From: Puteibacter caeruleilacunae
GTDB lineage: Bacteria; Bacteroidota; Bacteroidia; Bacteroidales; Prolixibacteraceae
Assembly (NCBI GenBank): GCA_005217565.1
Contig: SJCO01000023.1
Location: 1-64,000 of the forward strand
Length of the DNA: 64,000 bases
Reading direction: 5' to 3'
Position numbers and translations under genes: made by a program. Positions 23,101-32,484 of this stretch are shown one piece after another. Within the stretch, counting starts at the first letter, position 1; each line of letters starts with the position of its first letter. The notes under the pieces are model-generated. The model was given only the letters and a program-made list of their open reading frames with translations. It was not told the DNA's origin and did no database searches.

Positions 23101-26100
23101 TTAAAACTGAACATTTAATCCAAACATTACTTTTCTGGTTACCGGGAATCTGAAATAAGCATCTCCGCCAATTCCAACTTCTGGATCCAAACCTGAGAAA
23201 TCAGTTTTCGTCCACAAATTATCACCCGAAACTTTTAGGCGCACTTTCCTAAAGCCTAGTTTCTTAACAAATGCACCTGGTAGGTCATACGTTAAGGTTA
23301 CATTTCTCAAACGGATATAACCACCATCCTCCAAGTAACGTGATGAGGTTTTGTTCGACAAATGGTTTCCTTGCAACATTGGCTTTGGATGAGTTGCCTG
23401 ATCTCCTGGCTTTTCCCAACGACTCCAGCCATCGTGAAGTACCATGCTATTAAATGTTGGATATGCTCCATCATTATCGAAGAATTCTCTTGAGCTATGA
23501 TAGATCTTATTACCTGAAACATAATTAAAGTTGGCAATCAAACTTAGTCCTTTGTATGAGAATGTATTTGTAAATCCACCAAAATAATCAGGCGATGAGC
23601 TTCCTACAGCCTGCAGTGTTGCATCACTATAGCTATTGGTAATCTCAACATTTGAAGTTCCGTCTTCATTCTCTGTTACTTTTTCCCATAATGGGTCACC
23701 ATTCTCAGGATCAATACCTGCCCACTTTTTCATGTACCAAGTATTCATATCCCAACCTTCACGAAGGATTTTATTGCTACGGATAATATCCTGTCCGGCG
23801 TTAAGCTTCAAAACTTTGTTCTTATTAAAACTGATGTTGAAATCAACATTCCATTTAAACTCATCCTTCTCCAATACATCTGCATTAACCAGGAATTCAA
23901 CACCTCGGTTTCTGATTGATCCCACATTCTCAGTAAACCAGTAGAAACCTGTTACCATTGGAAGTGGTGCATCCTGAAGTAGGTTCTTGGTCTTACGATT
24001 ATAAACATCTACTGTTAGGTTTACACGATTGAATAAGCGAGTATCCAATGCTATGTTGGTGTTATAGTTCGACTCCCACGTTAGGTCTTCATTAGGTAGT
24101 CTTCGAGGGAAACCTCCTGGGATACCATTATACTGCACGGTCATATTATACAATCCCAAAGCAACGAAGTCGCCAATATTGGCATTACCCACAGAACCAT
24201 ATGATCCTCTTAGTTTCATATTATCAATCCACGATATATCGCTAATGAAGTCTTCTTCATGCATTGCCCATGATGCTCCAACCGACCAGAAGTTACCGTA
24301 ACGCTGATCATCACCAAAGCGAGAAGAACCATCGCGACGGAAGGATCCTTGTACCATGTATTTTTTGTTATATACATACTGCACATTCGATAATACAGAA
24401 AGGAACGCTGATTCGGTCTTTGTTCCACCAACTGCTTTTGGTTCTGATGCTCCATTCATAATCTCTAGCGTAGGATAGATACCTTTTCCTGTAGCATCAA
24501 GATTGTCGTAATATGATTTCGAATATTCATAAGCTACCAATCCAAATACATGATGCTTATTAAAAGAGCGGTCGAATCGAAGCAGGTTGCTTGTAAATAA
24601 ATTGCTATGATAAGAGTATCCATTAGAAATTAATCCATCATCAGCCTGTCCTCCTGGAGTTCTGGAGTCGGTAAGCGATTCTGAGCGACCAGTAGTGGTT
24701 CGTAGTCGGTTGTTAGAGCTAAATGTTAGCCAGTCGGTTAGTTTAATTTCAACACCAAGGTCGGTCATGTATTGCATACTGCGACTCTTGCTGTAGTTGT
24801 ATTGACGTGAGAAAAGGAAGTTACTTTGACTACGACCATACCATTGCTGCCCGTCTACTTCACTACGACCTGTCTTCAGACTGCCATCTTCGAAGTATGG
24901 ATTGTCCCATGGAAGGTAAGTGAAAGATGAATATAATGCACCATTTTCATTATTGAAGCGCGATTGATAAACGCCACCTATTTTGGCTGTAAGTTTTACT
25001 CTATCGGTAGCATAATAATCGATATTAAATCGTCCGGAGAACTTCTCCCAATCATGACCAATAACTGCACCATCCTCTTTATAGTATCCAAGACTAGCAA
25101 ACATTCTTGTCTTCTCAGAACCTCCTCTGAATGAGAAGTTGTAATCATGAACAACTCCTGTTTTGAAAGCAATATCTTGCCAATCGGTACCATTGCTTAC
25201 TGTTGGTGCATCAGCAGGTGGAATTGTCTTATTCATGTATGTCTCCTTATCGGTGGTCCCAAGTTTTTGCTCAATCCACCATTCTTGCCAACCACCCCAC
25301 CATGAGGTTGCCTGGTCCCAATAAAGTTGATATAGACGATCAAAACCTTCCCCTACCATTGGAGCAACATAATCGTACAGTTGCTGTCCATCCATTACCT
25401 TAAACTCTCCTTGGTTCAGCTTGGTAATACCTGTGTTGACATCTAAAGTAAACACTGATGAATTCGCTTTACCAGTCTTTGTTTTCACAAGGATAACTCC
25501 ATTCGATGCACGTGCTCCGTATAGTGCAGCGGCGGCAGCATCTTTCAATATTGAAATAGTTTCAATATCATTCGGGTTTATATCAGGAGAACTTGTTCCA
25601 TAAATTACTCCATCAACTACCCATAATGGTTCATTGGTATAGTTAATTGAACCCTCACCACGAATTCGAACTGAAGCTTTTTGGCCTGGAGCACCTGAAG
25701 AACTAGCAACCTGAACTCCGGTAGCAACACTCTGAATCATATTGGAAATATTCGGAGTAGTTACATTGGTTAACTCTCCTGCATCAACAGATTGAACCGC
25801 ACCCGTAAGTGTAGATTTCGACTGTGTTCCATATGCTACAACAACTACCTCATCGATCTCTGAATTATCAGGTTCCATAGTGATATCAATTGTGCCTTGC
25901 CCAGCATAATTCATCTCGATGGTCTTCATTCCAACAAATGAATACTGCAAAACAACATCGCCGGCAGGAACTGTTAACAAGTAATAGCCATTAACATCGG
26001 TTACCGTACCAATTGTAGTTCCTTTTACCACGACTGCTACTCCAGGTAATGGATCGCCAACGTTATCAACAATGGTTCCAATAACTTTGCTCTCCTGACT

Positions 26101-26481
26101 CATTGAATCACGATCGCTTGGGGTGATTACAATCAGATTATTTTCTAAAACAGTATAGGAAACTTTTGACTGGTCTAATACCTCTTTTAGAATATCATCA
26201 ATTAGAGAATTCTTCACCTCAATTGAGACTTCCTTATCGGTATCAATCATCTCATCCTTATACAAAAACTTATATTCACTCTGGCGTTCAATAGTTCTAA
26301 GAACTTCTTCCAAAGTAACTTTCTTCAACGATAAATTTAACCGCGTTGACTGTGAATAAACATTTGCAGATAACTGCATTACACCGATCAACATAAAAAT
26401 CAAACAAAATTTCATAACCAGCAAAATTTTGCGAGTACGGGTATACAAATTACCCGACCACTTTTTACATCTTTTTTTCAT
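23101..26481 (-). CDS. SusC/RagA-family TonB-dependent transporter with STN domain (locus 1)
   Basis: Starting at ATG 26481 gives 1126 residues. After a cationic, hydrophobic signal (LLVMKFCLIFMLIGVMQLSANVYSQ) comes an STN domain (about 55-120, LSLKKVTLEEVLRTIERQSEYKFLYKDEM), a carboxypeptidase-regulatory-like domain (about 130-210), a plug (about 215-330, VVAYGTQSKSTLTGAVQSV and SVRIRGEGSINYTNEPLWVVDGV) and the barrel ending MFGLNVQF. The STN domain marks a transducer that contacts the FecR-like anti-sigma factor in the periplasm, matching the ECF/FecR genes immediately upstream. Substrate is probably a glycan; nothing shows which. Confidence 0.93.
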   Translation of the reverse strand: MKKRCKKWSGNLYTRTRKILLVMKFCLIFMLIGVMQLSANVYSQSTRLNLSLKKVTLEEVLRTIERQSEYKFLYKDEMIDTDKEVSIEVKNSLIDDILKEVLDQSKVSYTVLENNLIVITPSDRDSMSQESKVIGTIVDNVGDPLPGVAVVVKGTTIGTVTDVNGYYLLTVPAGDVVLQYSFVGMKTIEMNYAGQGTIDITMEPDNSEIDEVVVVAYGTQSKSTLTGAVQSVDAGELTNVTTPNISNMIQSVATGVQVASSSGAPGQKASVRIRGEGSINYTNEPLWVVDGVIYGTSSPDINPNDIETISILKDAAAAALYGARASNGVILVKTKTGKANSSVFTLDVNTGITKLNQGEFKVMDGQQLYDYVAPMVGEGFDRLYQLYWDQATSWWGGWQEWWIEQKLGTTDKETYMNKTIPPADAPTVSNGTDWQDIAFKTGVVHDYNFSFRGGSEKTRMFASLGYYKEDGAVIGHDWEKFSGRFNIDYYATDRVKLTAKIGGVYQSRFNNENGALYSSFTYLPWDNPYFEDGSLKTGRSEVDGQQWYGRSQSNFLFSRQYNYSKSRSMQYMTDLGVEIKLTDWLTFSSNNRLRTTTGRSESLTDSRTPGGQADDGLISNGYSYHSNLFTSNLLRFDRSFNKHHVFGLVAYEYSKSYYDNLDATGKGIYPTLEIMNGASEPKAVGGTKTESAFLSVLSNVQYVYNKKYMVQGSFRRDGSSRFGDDQRYGNFWSVGASWAMHEEDFISDISWIDNMKLRGSYGSVGNANIGDFVALGLYNMTVQYNGIPGGFPRRLPNEDLTWESNYNTNIALDTRLFNRVNLTVDVYNRKTKNLLQDAPLPMVTGFYWFTENVGSIRNRGVEFLVNADVLEKDEFKWNVDFNISFNKNKVLKLNAGQDIIRSNKILREGWDMNTWYMKKWAGIDPENGDPLWEKVTENEDGTSNVEITNSYSDATLQAVGSSSPDYFGGFTNTFSYKGLSLIANFNYVSGNKIYHSSREFFDNDGAYPTFNSMVLHDGWSRWEKPGDQATHPKPMLQGNHLSNKTSSRYLEDGGYIRLRNVTLTYDLPGAFVKKLGFRKVRLKVSGDNLWTKTDFSGLDPEVGIGGDAYFRFPVTRKVMFGLNVQF

Positions 26482-26488
26482 AAATTTG
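26481..26488 (+). promoter_or_regulatory. Plus-strand -7 box TAAATTTG at the SusC start
   Basis: TAAATTTG exactly fits TAnnTTTG and points away from the susC-like gene. No good -33 TTTG is found at the right distance, so strength is uncertain. It is placed correctly for the RNA ending near 26608. Confidence 0.45.
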
Positions 26489-26493
26489 TAGTG

Positions 26494-26608
26494 ATTTTGA
26501 GTTAACAATTGCTTATTCAGTGCCTAAGGTTACCTGCAAGTACCACACTGAGTTAAGCTAATTCAATTTTATTAACCGGATAATGTTCCCGCATTCTCCG
26601 GTTTTTTT
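26494..26608 (+). ncRNA. Candidate locus-1 sRNA antisense to the SusC leader
   Basis: An about 115-nt plus-strand transcript is predicted between the TAAATTTG box and an intrinsic terminator. Two stems are visible: CTTATTCAGTG (26512-26522) with CACTGAGTTAAG (26546-26557), and the terminator stem. It lies in the FecR/SusC gap and overlaps the leader of the susC-like mRNA on the other strand. Antisense sRNAs at this place (DonS-like) are known in Bacteroides polysaccharide loci. Nothing else is seen in 26482-26751. Confidence 0.5.
26574..26608 (+). terminator. Plus-strand intrinsic terminator in the FecR/SusC gap
   Basis: AACCGGA (26574-26580) pairs with TCCGGTT (26597-26603), with inner ATG/CAT pairing, followed by a T run. 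There is no plus-strand protein gene to terminate, which supports a small RNA. Confidence 0.75.
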
Positions 26609-26751
26609 ATGTCTTCATCTTTTAGGGAGGACTACCATCCCCTGCCGCTTCAAGCAATTTTTCAAGTTGTTTAATTCGTTTAGTTCTCATGCTTTAATTT
26701 CTTAATCATGCTGTATTGCTGGAGTTCCCAATTCCAATCAGTACAACACAC

Positions 26752-27765
26752 CTATTTTGAAATATAAACTGTTCGCTTCTTAATTTTATAGTTAAAATGT
26801 GATGATAATCGGAGCGCATTGATTGCTTGTTCAAATGTCTCTTTATCAAAACTTCCGGTATATAGTTCGTTTTTCAACTCTTCATCCTCAAAAATAAATT
26901 TCACATCATACCAACGTTCTAGTTTCCTGGCTAGGTCTCCAAATGCAACACTCTTAAATGCCAGGCGGCCATCTTTCCAACCTGTATGGTCTACTGCATT
27001 AAGTTGACTCAATACAACCTTTGATGTTTTCCGACTAAACGTTGCTTGTTCGTTTGGTTTTAATATCAACGGCTTACTTCTTTTGCCGGTTTCATTATAA
27101 AATTTTAATTCAACTTTACCACTGACTAAAGTTGTTTGAACAAACTCATCATCACCATAATTGCAAACATCAAATTCGGTTCCTAATACTTTAACATCAA
27201 CACCATCGGTCTTCACGATAAAAGGTCGTTCAGGATTATGCGTCACTTTAAAATAGGCTTCACCTGTGAGCTTTACTTCACGACTGTCAGTTTTAAAAGC
27301 TGATGGATACGTTAATGTTGATTCTGAGTTAAGCCACACCTCTGAACCATCGGCTAGTACTACCTGTACTTTCTGCCCCTTAGGAACTATCATTTGCAAA
27401 TCACCTGCTTCATGAAAACGATTACTATTGGTTGCCAAGAAATAGCCAGCACCAAGAAAAAGAATAGGTAGTATGATTACTGAAGCAATTCTTAACCAGC
27501 GTCGCAGTGAAAATACATTCGTTTTTCTGTTACGATCAACTGAATAAACTTCAATCTTACTCTTCAACTCTAGAAGAATGGATTCGGCTTCATCTTTATT
27601 GTTTGCATTGGCATCAGCCAAATCCCAATGCTCACCCATCCATTCCGACACAGTCTCCACATGCGATGCATCCTCAAGCCACTGTTGTAATTCATTAATC
27701 TCGTTTGATGAAACAGTTCCCGACAAATATTTTTCAAGTAACTCGATTCCTTTTTTCTTTTGCAT
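26752..27765 (-). CDS. FecR-family anti-sigma factor (locus 1)
   Basis: The 337-residue protein has a cytoplasmic N-terminal sigma-binding part (about 1-85, LLEKYLSGTVSSNEINELQQWLED), one TM helix (about 92-113, LRIASVIILPILFLGAGYF), a FecR domain (about 125-225, VVLADGSEVWLNSESTLTYPSAF and GEAYFKVTHNPERPFIVKT), and a C-terminal DUF4974 domain (about 265-335, LARKLERWYDVKFIFEDEELKNELYTGSF). It should hold the ECF sigma factor until the STN domain of the SusC-like transporter signals substrate binding. Confidence 0.94.
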   Translation of the reverse strand: MQKKKGIELLEKYLSGTVSSNEINELQQWLEDASHVETVSEWMGEHWDLADANANNKDEAESILLELKSKIEVYSVDRNRKTNVFSLRRWLRIASVIILPILFLGAGYFLATNSNRFHEAGDLQMIVPKGQKVQVVLADGSEVWLNSESTLTYPSAFKTDSREVKLTGEAYFKVTHNPERPFIVKTDGVDVKVLGTEFDVCNYGDDEFVQTTLVSGKVELKFYNETGKRSKPLILKPNEQATFSRKTSKVVLSQLNAVDHTGWKDGRLAFKSVAFGDLARKLERWYDVKFIFEDEELKNELYTGSFDKETFEQAINALRLSSHFNYKIKKRTVYISK

Positions 27766-27998
27766 GATACATTTGACGTTTTATCTCTCCCCACTTGTCT
27801 TCTCATTATTGAATACAACTACCAATTTGTCTTCCGTGACTCTAATATTATTTTTTTTTGAAAATAATTCACAAAACACCATCACACCACTCATTATCTA
27901 GCATTTAGCGAAATAATATTTTTCTCACCTCATCAGTTCATCCTATTATATTGAGGTTAGCATGCCTGTCGATAGTCATCCAAATATCTAAATAACGA

Positions 27999-28586
27999 CT
28001 ACCAAAGAACCATAGATATTACGAGATATACATAGAGCTCATCTTCCAGGTGATCTTTCAAAAATTGTAGTGCTTTTCTTATCTGAGTATCAACAGTATT
28101 CTCTGAAATATTTAGATGGATTGCTATTTCCTTATAAGTCATCCCCCTTTTCCGACTTAAGATAAAAACCTCTTTCCTACGAGGAGGAAGTTTATCAATA
28201 CATGCCTTTAATCGGGCTTCAAGCTCTGTAAACTCTACCTTATCGAAGGTGGAATCTGCTAATTGATCAAGTGAATCTATGTGTGCTTCTTTCATCGAAG
28301 CTTCACGTACACTTTTACGGATAAAGTTATAAACAAGATTCTTCGCAATTTTAAATACGAATCCCGAGAAGGATTGAGAAGGATCAATTGTTGAGCGCTT
28401 TTCCCACAATTTTATAAATACATATTGTACAATTTCTGCAGCTTCTTCCTTATCTCCAATTGTCTTTCTTACAAAATTGAATAACTTCCCATTATACTTT
28501 CGGTAAAGAACCTCAAAGGCTAATGAATTACCTTTTCGTAATTCTTCAACCAAGAAATATTCTTCATGTATACGGTCAGATTTCAA
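27999..28586 (-). CDS. ECF RNA polymerase sigma factor (locus 1)
   Basis: The 195-residue protein has sigma-2 (about 22-90, AFEVLYRKYNGKLFNFV, AAEIVQYVFIKLWEKR) and sigma-4 regions (about 130-180, LPPRRKEVFILSRKRGMTYKEIAIHLNISENTVDTQI) of the Bacteroidota RpoE-like group. It is the first gene of the sigma/anti-sigma/SusC/SusD locus, 233 bp before the fecR-like gene. The likely target promoter is that of the susC-like operon. It is divergent from the sulfur-transfer gene across 261 bp. Confidence 0.94.
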   Translation of the reverse strand: MKSDRIHEEYFLVEELRKGNSLAFEVLYRKYNGKLFNFVRKTIGDKEEAAEIVQYVFIKLWEKRSTIDPSQSFSGFVFKIAKNLVYNFIRKSVREASMKEAHIDSLDQLADSTFDKVEFTELEARLKACIDKLPPRRKEVFILSRKRGMTYKEIAIHLNISENTVDTQIRKALQFLKDHLEDELYVYLVISMVLW

Positions 28587-28750
28587 GTTTTAACTAATTT
28601 AATAAAATGGAGAAATTCTTATTCTATTTCTTTTAGAGTATTACAAAGTTGCAATATTTTTTGATAAAAAAAAGCAACAACTACTTTTCATTCATACCTT
28701 ATTTCATGAACCAGTAACATTCTCTATTTTTTAATTTTAACGTTGATTTA

Positions 28751-28781
28751 TTTGGATAGTTCCTTTGAAAGATTACTTTTG
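28751..28781 (+). promoter_or_regulatory. Housekeeping-type promoter of the CoADR fusion gene
   Basis: TTTG (28751-28754) and TACTTTTG (28774-28781) are separated by 19 bases, fitting the Bacteroidota -33/-7 pattern. The start codon is 67 bases downstream of the -7 box. Confidence 0.7.
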
Positions 28782-28847
28782 CACATTATTAGATATTTAT
28801 ATTTCTAGATATCTACTTAACCATTTAGTAACTCATTATCAACAGCA

Positions 28848-31331
28848 ATGGCAAAATATCTTATCGTTGGAGGAGTAGCAGGAGGGGCTACAACAGCAGC
28901 CCGACTACGCAGATTGGATGAATCGGCAGAGATCATCATGTTCGAAAGAGGTGAACATATATCATACGCAAACTGTGGACTACCATATTATGTGGGCGAT
29001 GTAATCACTGAGAGAGAAAACCTTTTGTTACAAACACCTGAGAGTTTTAACAAACGACTTAATGTAGATGTGCGCATCAAAAATGAGGTTGTTAAAATAA
29101 ATAAGGAAGCAAAAGAAGTCGAAGTAAAAGATCTATCAAACAACACCATTTATACTGAATCCTACGATAAGCTAATTGTTTCTCCTGGTGCAGAACCTAT
29201 AAAACCTCCAATCCCGGGCATTAACGATGAGGCTATCTTCACTGTTCGAAATGTTCGCGATACCGATAAGATTAAAAGCTATGTGAATGCAAATAAACCA
29301 CAAAAAGCTGTGGTTGTTGGTGCAGGATTTATTGGCCTTGAAATGGCCGAGAATCTTCACCATCTTGACATGATGGTTACCATTGTGGAAATGGCTGAAC
29401 AGGTAATGACTCCTCTTGACTATGAAATGGCTGCAGTAGTTCATCAACATTTGAAGACCAAAAATGTGGAATTCTTCTTAAAAGATGGTGTTAGTGAATT
29501 TAATAGAAAAGGCGACTATGTAGAAATTTCACTACAATCTGGAAGAAAGGTAGAAGCCGATATGGTGATCCTTTCAATTGGTGTTCGTCCTGAAACAAAA
29601 TTGATAAAAGACGCTGATCTTGAATTGGCTCCCAATGGAGGAATAAAGGTAAATGAGTTCTTACAGACCAGTAACGAACATATTTATGCATTAGGAGATG
29701 CAATTGCATTCCCTCATCCAATCACTGGAAAGTATACCAATGCCTACTTGGCTGGTCCTGCAAACAAACAAGGGCGTATTCTTGCAAACAATTTGGTGCA
29801 AGGACACAAACATTCATACAAGGGAGCAATTGCAACTGCCATTGCAAAAGTGTTTGATCTAACAATCGGATCAACTGGCTTGGCTGAAAAGGTACTAAAG
29901 AAGGAAGGGATACCATATATCTCAAATATTACACACGGCGGATCTCACGCAGGATACTATCCCGGTGCTACACCTACATCAATAAAGATAATGTTTAGTC
30001 CTGAAGATGGTAAGCTATTCGGAGCTCAAGTTATTGGATACGAAGGTGTAGATAAAAGAACTGATCTCATTGCAACAGTATTGCAAAAGGGAGGATCAAT
30101 TTATGATCTTCAGGAGATAGAACATGCCTATGCTCCTCCTTATTCTTCTGCTAAGGATCCAATTAATCAGGCAGGATTTACTGCAGGAAATATCCTGGAA
30201 GGTATGGTTAAAATTATCCATTGGGATGAGCTTTACCAATTACATGCACCTAATAATTTCATCTTAGATGTACGTACGCCTGATGAATATGAGTTGGGCA
30301 ATATTGAAGGATCAGTAAATATTGAGGTTGATCAAATTCGTAACCGCCTTGACGAAATTCCTCGTGATAAAAAGATAATTATCTATTGTGGTGTTGGATT
30401 ACGTGGATACTTTGCCGCAAGAATTCTTATGCAGAAAGGATTTACAGAGGTATTCAACCTTAGCGGAGGCTACAAGACTTATGAGCATGCCACATGTAAG
30501 CAGAGTAATGAAGACATATTTGAATCAAGCTATATTGCAAGAGATAGTCATATCTATAGTGGCAAACGTAATAACGGAAAAGAAGAACAACACACAGATG
30601 CAAAGGTAGTAGAAGTTGATGCATGCGGACTTCAATGTCCGGGTCCTATCATTAAACTTAAGAAGGAGATGGATCAGCTAGAGGTTGGCCAGCGCCTAAA
30701 ACAGAAAGTCACCGATGCTGGTTTTGCCAAAGATGTTGACGCCTGGTGTAATATGACTGGTAATAAACTTATATCTGTAGATTCAGATAAAGGAGTCTAT
30801 ACTGCAGTAGTTGAGAAGCAGGCTAATAAAGAAGCATGTCCGGTTACTTCCAATAATCTTCCTAAGAATAAGACTATGGTTGTATTCTCTGATGACATGG
30901 ATCGAGCACTGGCTTCATTAGTTATTGCCAATGGTGCTGCTACAACAGGAAACAAGGTAACCTTGTTCTTTACTTTCTGGGGACTCAATGTAATCAAGAA
31001 AAGTAGTAAGCCAAAGGTTCAGAAAGATCTGATGGGAAAAATGTTTGGCAAGATGATGGCTAGTAGTGCTGATGACCTAAAACTATCAAAGATGAATATG
31101 ATGGGGCTGGGATCTAAAATGATGAAAAAACGCATGCTAGCTAAAAAAGTTGACTCTTTAGAGGATATGCTGGAAAGTGCAATGGAGAATGGAGTTGAAA
31201 TGATTGCCTGTCAAATGTCGATGGATGTGATGGGTGTAGCTAAAGAAGAACTTCTTGATGGAGTTCAAATTGGTGGCGTTGCAACTTACCTTTCCGAAGC
31301 AGAACAATCAAATTTGAATTTATTCATATAG
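28848..31331 (+). CDS. CoA-disulfide-reductase/rhodanese/TusA/DsrE fusion protein
   Basis: The 827-residue protein joins four units. A class III CoA-disulfide reductase-like flavoenzyme comes first (about 1-445: GGVAGGATTAARLRR FAD motif, active-site Cys in YANCGLPYYVGD near residue 43, VVVGAGFIGLEMAE NAD(P)H motif). A rhodanese domain follows (about 458-555, active Cys in IIYCGVGLRG near 513). Next are a TusA domain (about 588-665, ACGLQCPGPI with CPxP) and a DsrE-like domain (about 670-827, with Cys in IACQMSMDVMGV). The order suggests sulfane sulfur is moved between domains while thiol disulfides or persulfides are reduced. It is cytoplasmic, with its own promoter and terminator. Confidence 0.92.
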   Translation: MAKYLIVGGVAGGATTAARLRRLDESAEIIMFERGEHISYANCGLPYYVGDVITERENLLLQTPESFNKRLNVDVRIKNEVVKINKEAKEVEVKDLSNNTIYTESYDKLIVSPGAEPIKPPIPGINDEAIFTVRNVRDTDKIKSYVNANKPQKAVVVGAGFIGLEMAENLHHLDMMVTIVEMAEQVMTPLDYEMAAVVHQHLKTKNVEFFLKDGVSEFNRKGDYVEISLQSGRKVEADMVILSIGVRPETKLIKDADLELAPNGGIKVNEFLQTSNEHIYALGDAIAFPHPITGKYTNAYLAGPANKQGRILANNLVQGHKHSYKGAIATAIAKVFDLTIGSTGLAEKVLKKEGIPYISNITHGGSHAGYYPGATPTSIKIMFSPEDGKLFGAQVIGYEGVDKRTDLIATVLQKGGSIYDLQEIEHAYAPPYSSAKDPINQAGFTAGNILEGMVKIIHWDELYQLHAPNNFILDVRTPDEYELGNIEGSVNIEVDQIRNRLDEIPRDKKIIIYCGVGLRGYFAARILMQKGFTEVFNLSGGYKTYEHATCKQSNEDIFESSYIARDSHIYSGKRNNGKEEQHTDAKVVEVDACGLQCPGPIIKLKKEMDQLEVGQRLKQKVTDAGFAKDVDAWCNMTGNKLISVDSDKGVYTAVVEKQANKEACPVTSNNLPKNKTMVVFSDDMDRALASLVIANGAATTGNKVTLFFTFWGLNVIKKSSKPKVQKDLMGKMFGKMMASSADDLKLSKMNMMGLGSKMMKKRMLAKKVDSLEDMLESAMENGVEMIACQMSMDVMGVAKEELLDGVQIGGVATYLSEAEQSNLNLFI

Positions 31332-31354
31332 TACTACACACGAATATTATATTA

Positions 31355-31396
31355 CAATGGCGGTCTATTCTTTGTTTTAGACCGCCATTGTCTTTT
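31355..31396 (+). terminator. Intrinsic terminator of the CoADR fusion gene
   Basis: CAATGGCGGTCTA (31355-31367) pairs with TAGACCGCCATTG (31378-31390), followed by TCTTTTT; 24 bases after the stop codon. Confidence 0.93.
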
Positions 31397-31511
31397 TATA
31401 ATTCTTTAGCTACACAATCTTATATGCTGAATTGATCTTCGTTTAAGATTGACCTCACGTTATAATCCTACGCAGACTCTCCATTCATGCGAAAAACAAT
31501 ATTTTTTACTC

Positions 31512-31732
31512 ACACCCCCTATTTTTTAGCACCTCTAATTCAAAAAAAGCAGTTTTTTATTGATATACCCCCTAAAAAACACACCCCCTCTTTGTTAATT
31601 TAATATTATTTCAAAACACACCCCCTCAAAATGACACCCTCCATTCAGAAAAACACTCTACTTTTGAATCACACCCCCATTTAAACAGGGGTGGTGATCA
31701 AAAAAATAACATTTTAAAGCCAAACACCCCCT
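31512..31732. repeat. Helically phased ACACCCCCT array before the ammonium operon
   Basis: ACACCCCCT-like boxes start at 31512, 31565 (ATACCCCCT), 31618, 31671 (ACACCCCCA) and 31724, exactly 53 bp apart (about five helical turns). Secondary copies sit 16 bp after two of them (31581 exact, 31634 degenerate). The last box ends 29 bases before the start codon of the first operon gene. I found no TAnnTTTG box in the gap 31397-31761, so an activator may use this array. The sequence between boxes is not conserved, unlike a simple tandem duplication. Confidence 0.75.
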
Positions 31733-31761
31733 TTGGCATCAAAAACGAAAAACTTATTTCT

Positions 31762-32454
31762 ATGAAAGACTTAAAAAGATTTTTTGTTCTAGGAGTATTG
31801 GTAATCTTATCAAGTGGATTGCATGCACAAAATGAAAACAAATTAAATGTTGACGTGAATGTTGACATTGTTAGTCGCTACATGTGGCGTGGTTTAGATT
31901 TTGGTAATGCACCTGCAGTCCAACCTGGATTATCATTAACAACAGGCAATCTATCATTTGGTGCATGGGGGAGCTACACGCTAAGTTCCAACACAGGAGG
32001 AATGGAAACAGATCTATTTTTATCTTATGCTATTTCAGAACACTTTAGTATTGGACTTACCGATTATTTCTTTCCCTCTGAAGCATTACTCATTCTCGAG
32101 GATCACATCACACCTGTTCGTACGGGAAATTACTTTGATTATGATGCTCATTTATTGGAATTAAACCTCGGGTACACTCAGGGAGACTTTAGCCTATCAG
32201 GAAATTACCTACTACATGGCAATGAAGAAGACATTTATGTAGAAGCAGGATACACCATAGGCAAGGTATCATTATTTCTGGGTGGAGGGAATGAACAATA
32301 CACTGAAGAGGGAGATTTTGAATTAACAAATATAGGAATCTCAACCTCTAAAGAAGTGAAAGTATCTGAAGTTTTCACTCCTTCTCTATCTGCAACACTT
32401 GCAGTTAATCCAAACAATGAAATGGTACACTTCATCGTAGGGATATCATTTTAA
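31762..32454 (+). CDS. Outer-membrane beta-barrel protein, TorF/Gcw_chp-like
   Basis: The 230-residue protein has a signal peptide (1-22, ending LHAQ) and a regular series of amphipathic strands ending in Phe (IVGISF). The early VDIVSRYMWRGLDFG motif is characteristic of the TorF/Gcw_chp putative porin family. It starts an operon with the PII and Amt genes (30 bp and 21 bp gaps), so it could help ammonium or small nitrogen compounds cross the outer membrane; that role is inferred only from position. Confidence 0.75.
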   Translation: MKDLKRFFVLGVLVILSSGLHAQNENKLNVDVNVDIVSRYMWRGLDFGNAPAVQPGLSLTTGNLSFGAWGSYTLSSNTGGMETDLFLSYAISEHFSIGLTDYFFPSEALLILEDHITPVRTGNYFDYDAHLLELNLGYTQGDFSLSGNYLLHGNEEDIYVEAGYTIGKVSLFLGGGNEQYTEEGDFELTNIGISTSKEVKVSEVFTPSLSATLAVNPNNEMVHFIVGISF

Positions 32455-32484
32455 TTCATCTTATCAATCAAAAAGAAAAGCATC

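Noticed and set aside
31512-31732. CRISPR-like array or sigma-54 promoter before the ammonium operon
   Set aside because: Repeated boxes are only 9 bp with satellites at 16 bp and no palindromic repeat; no TGGCAC-N5-TTGC element is present.
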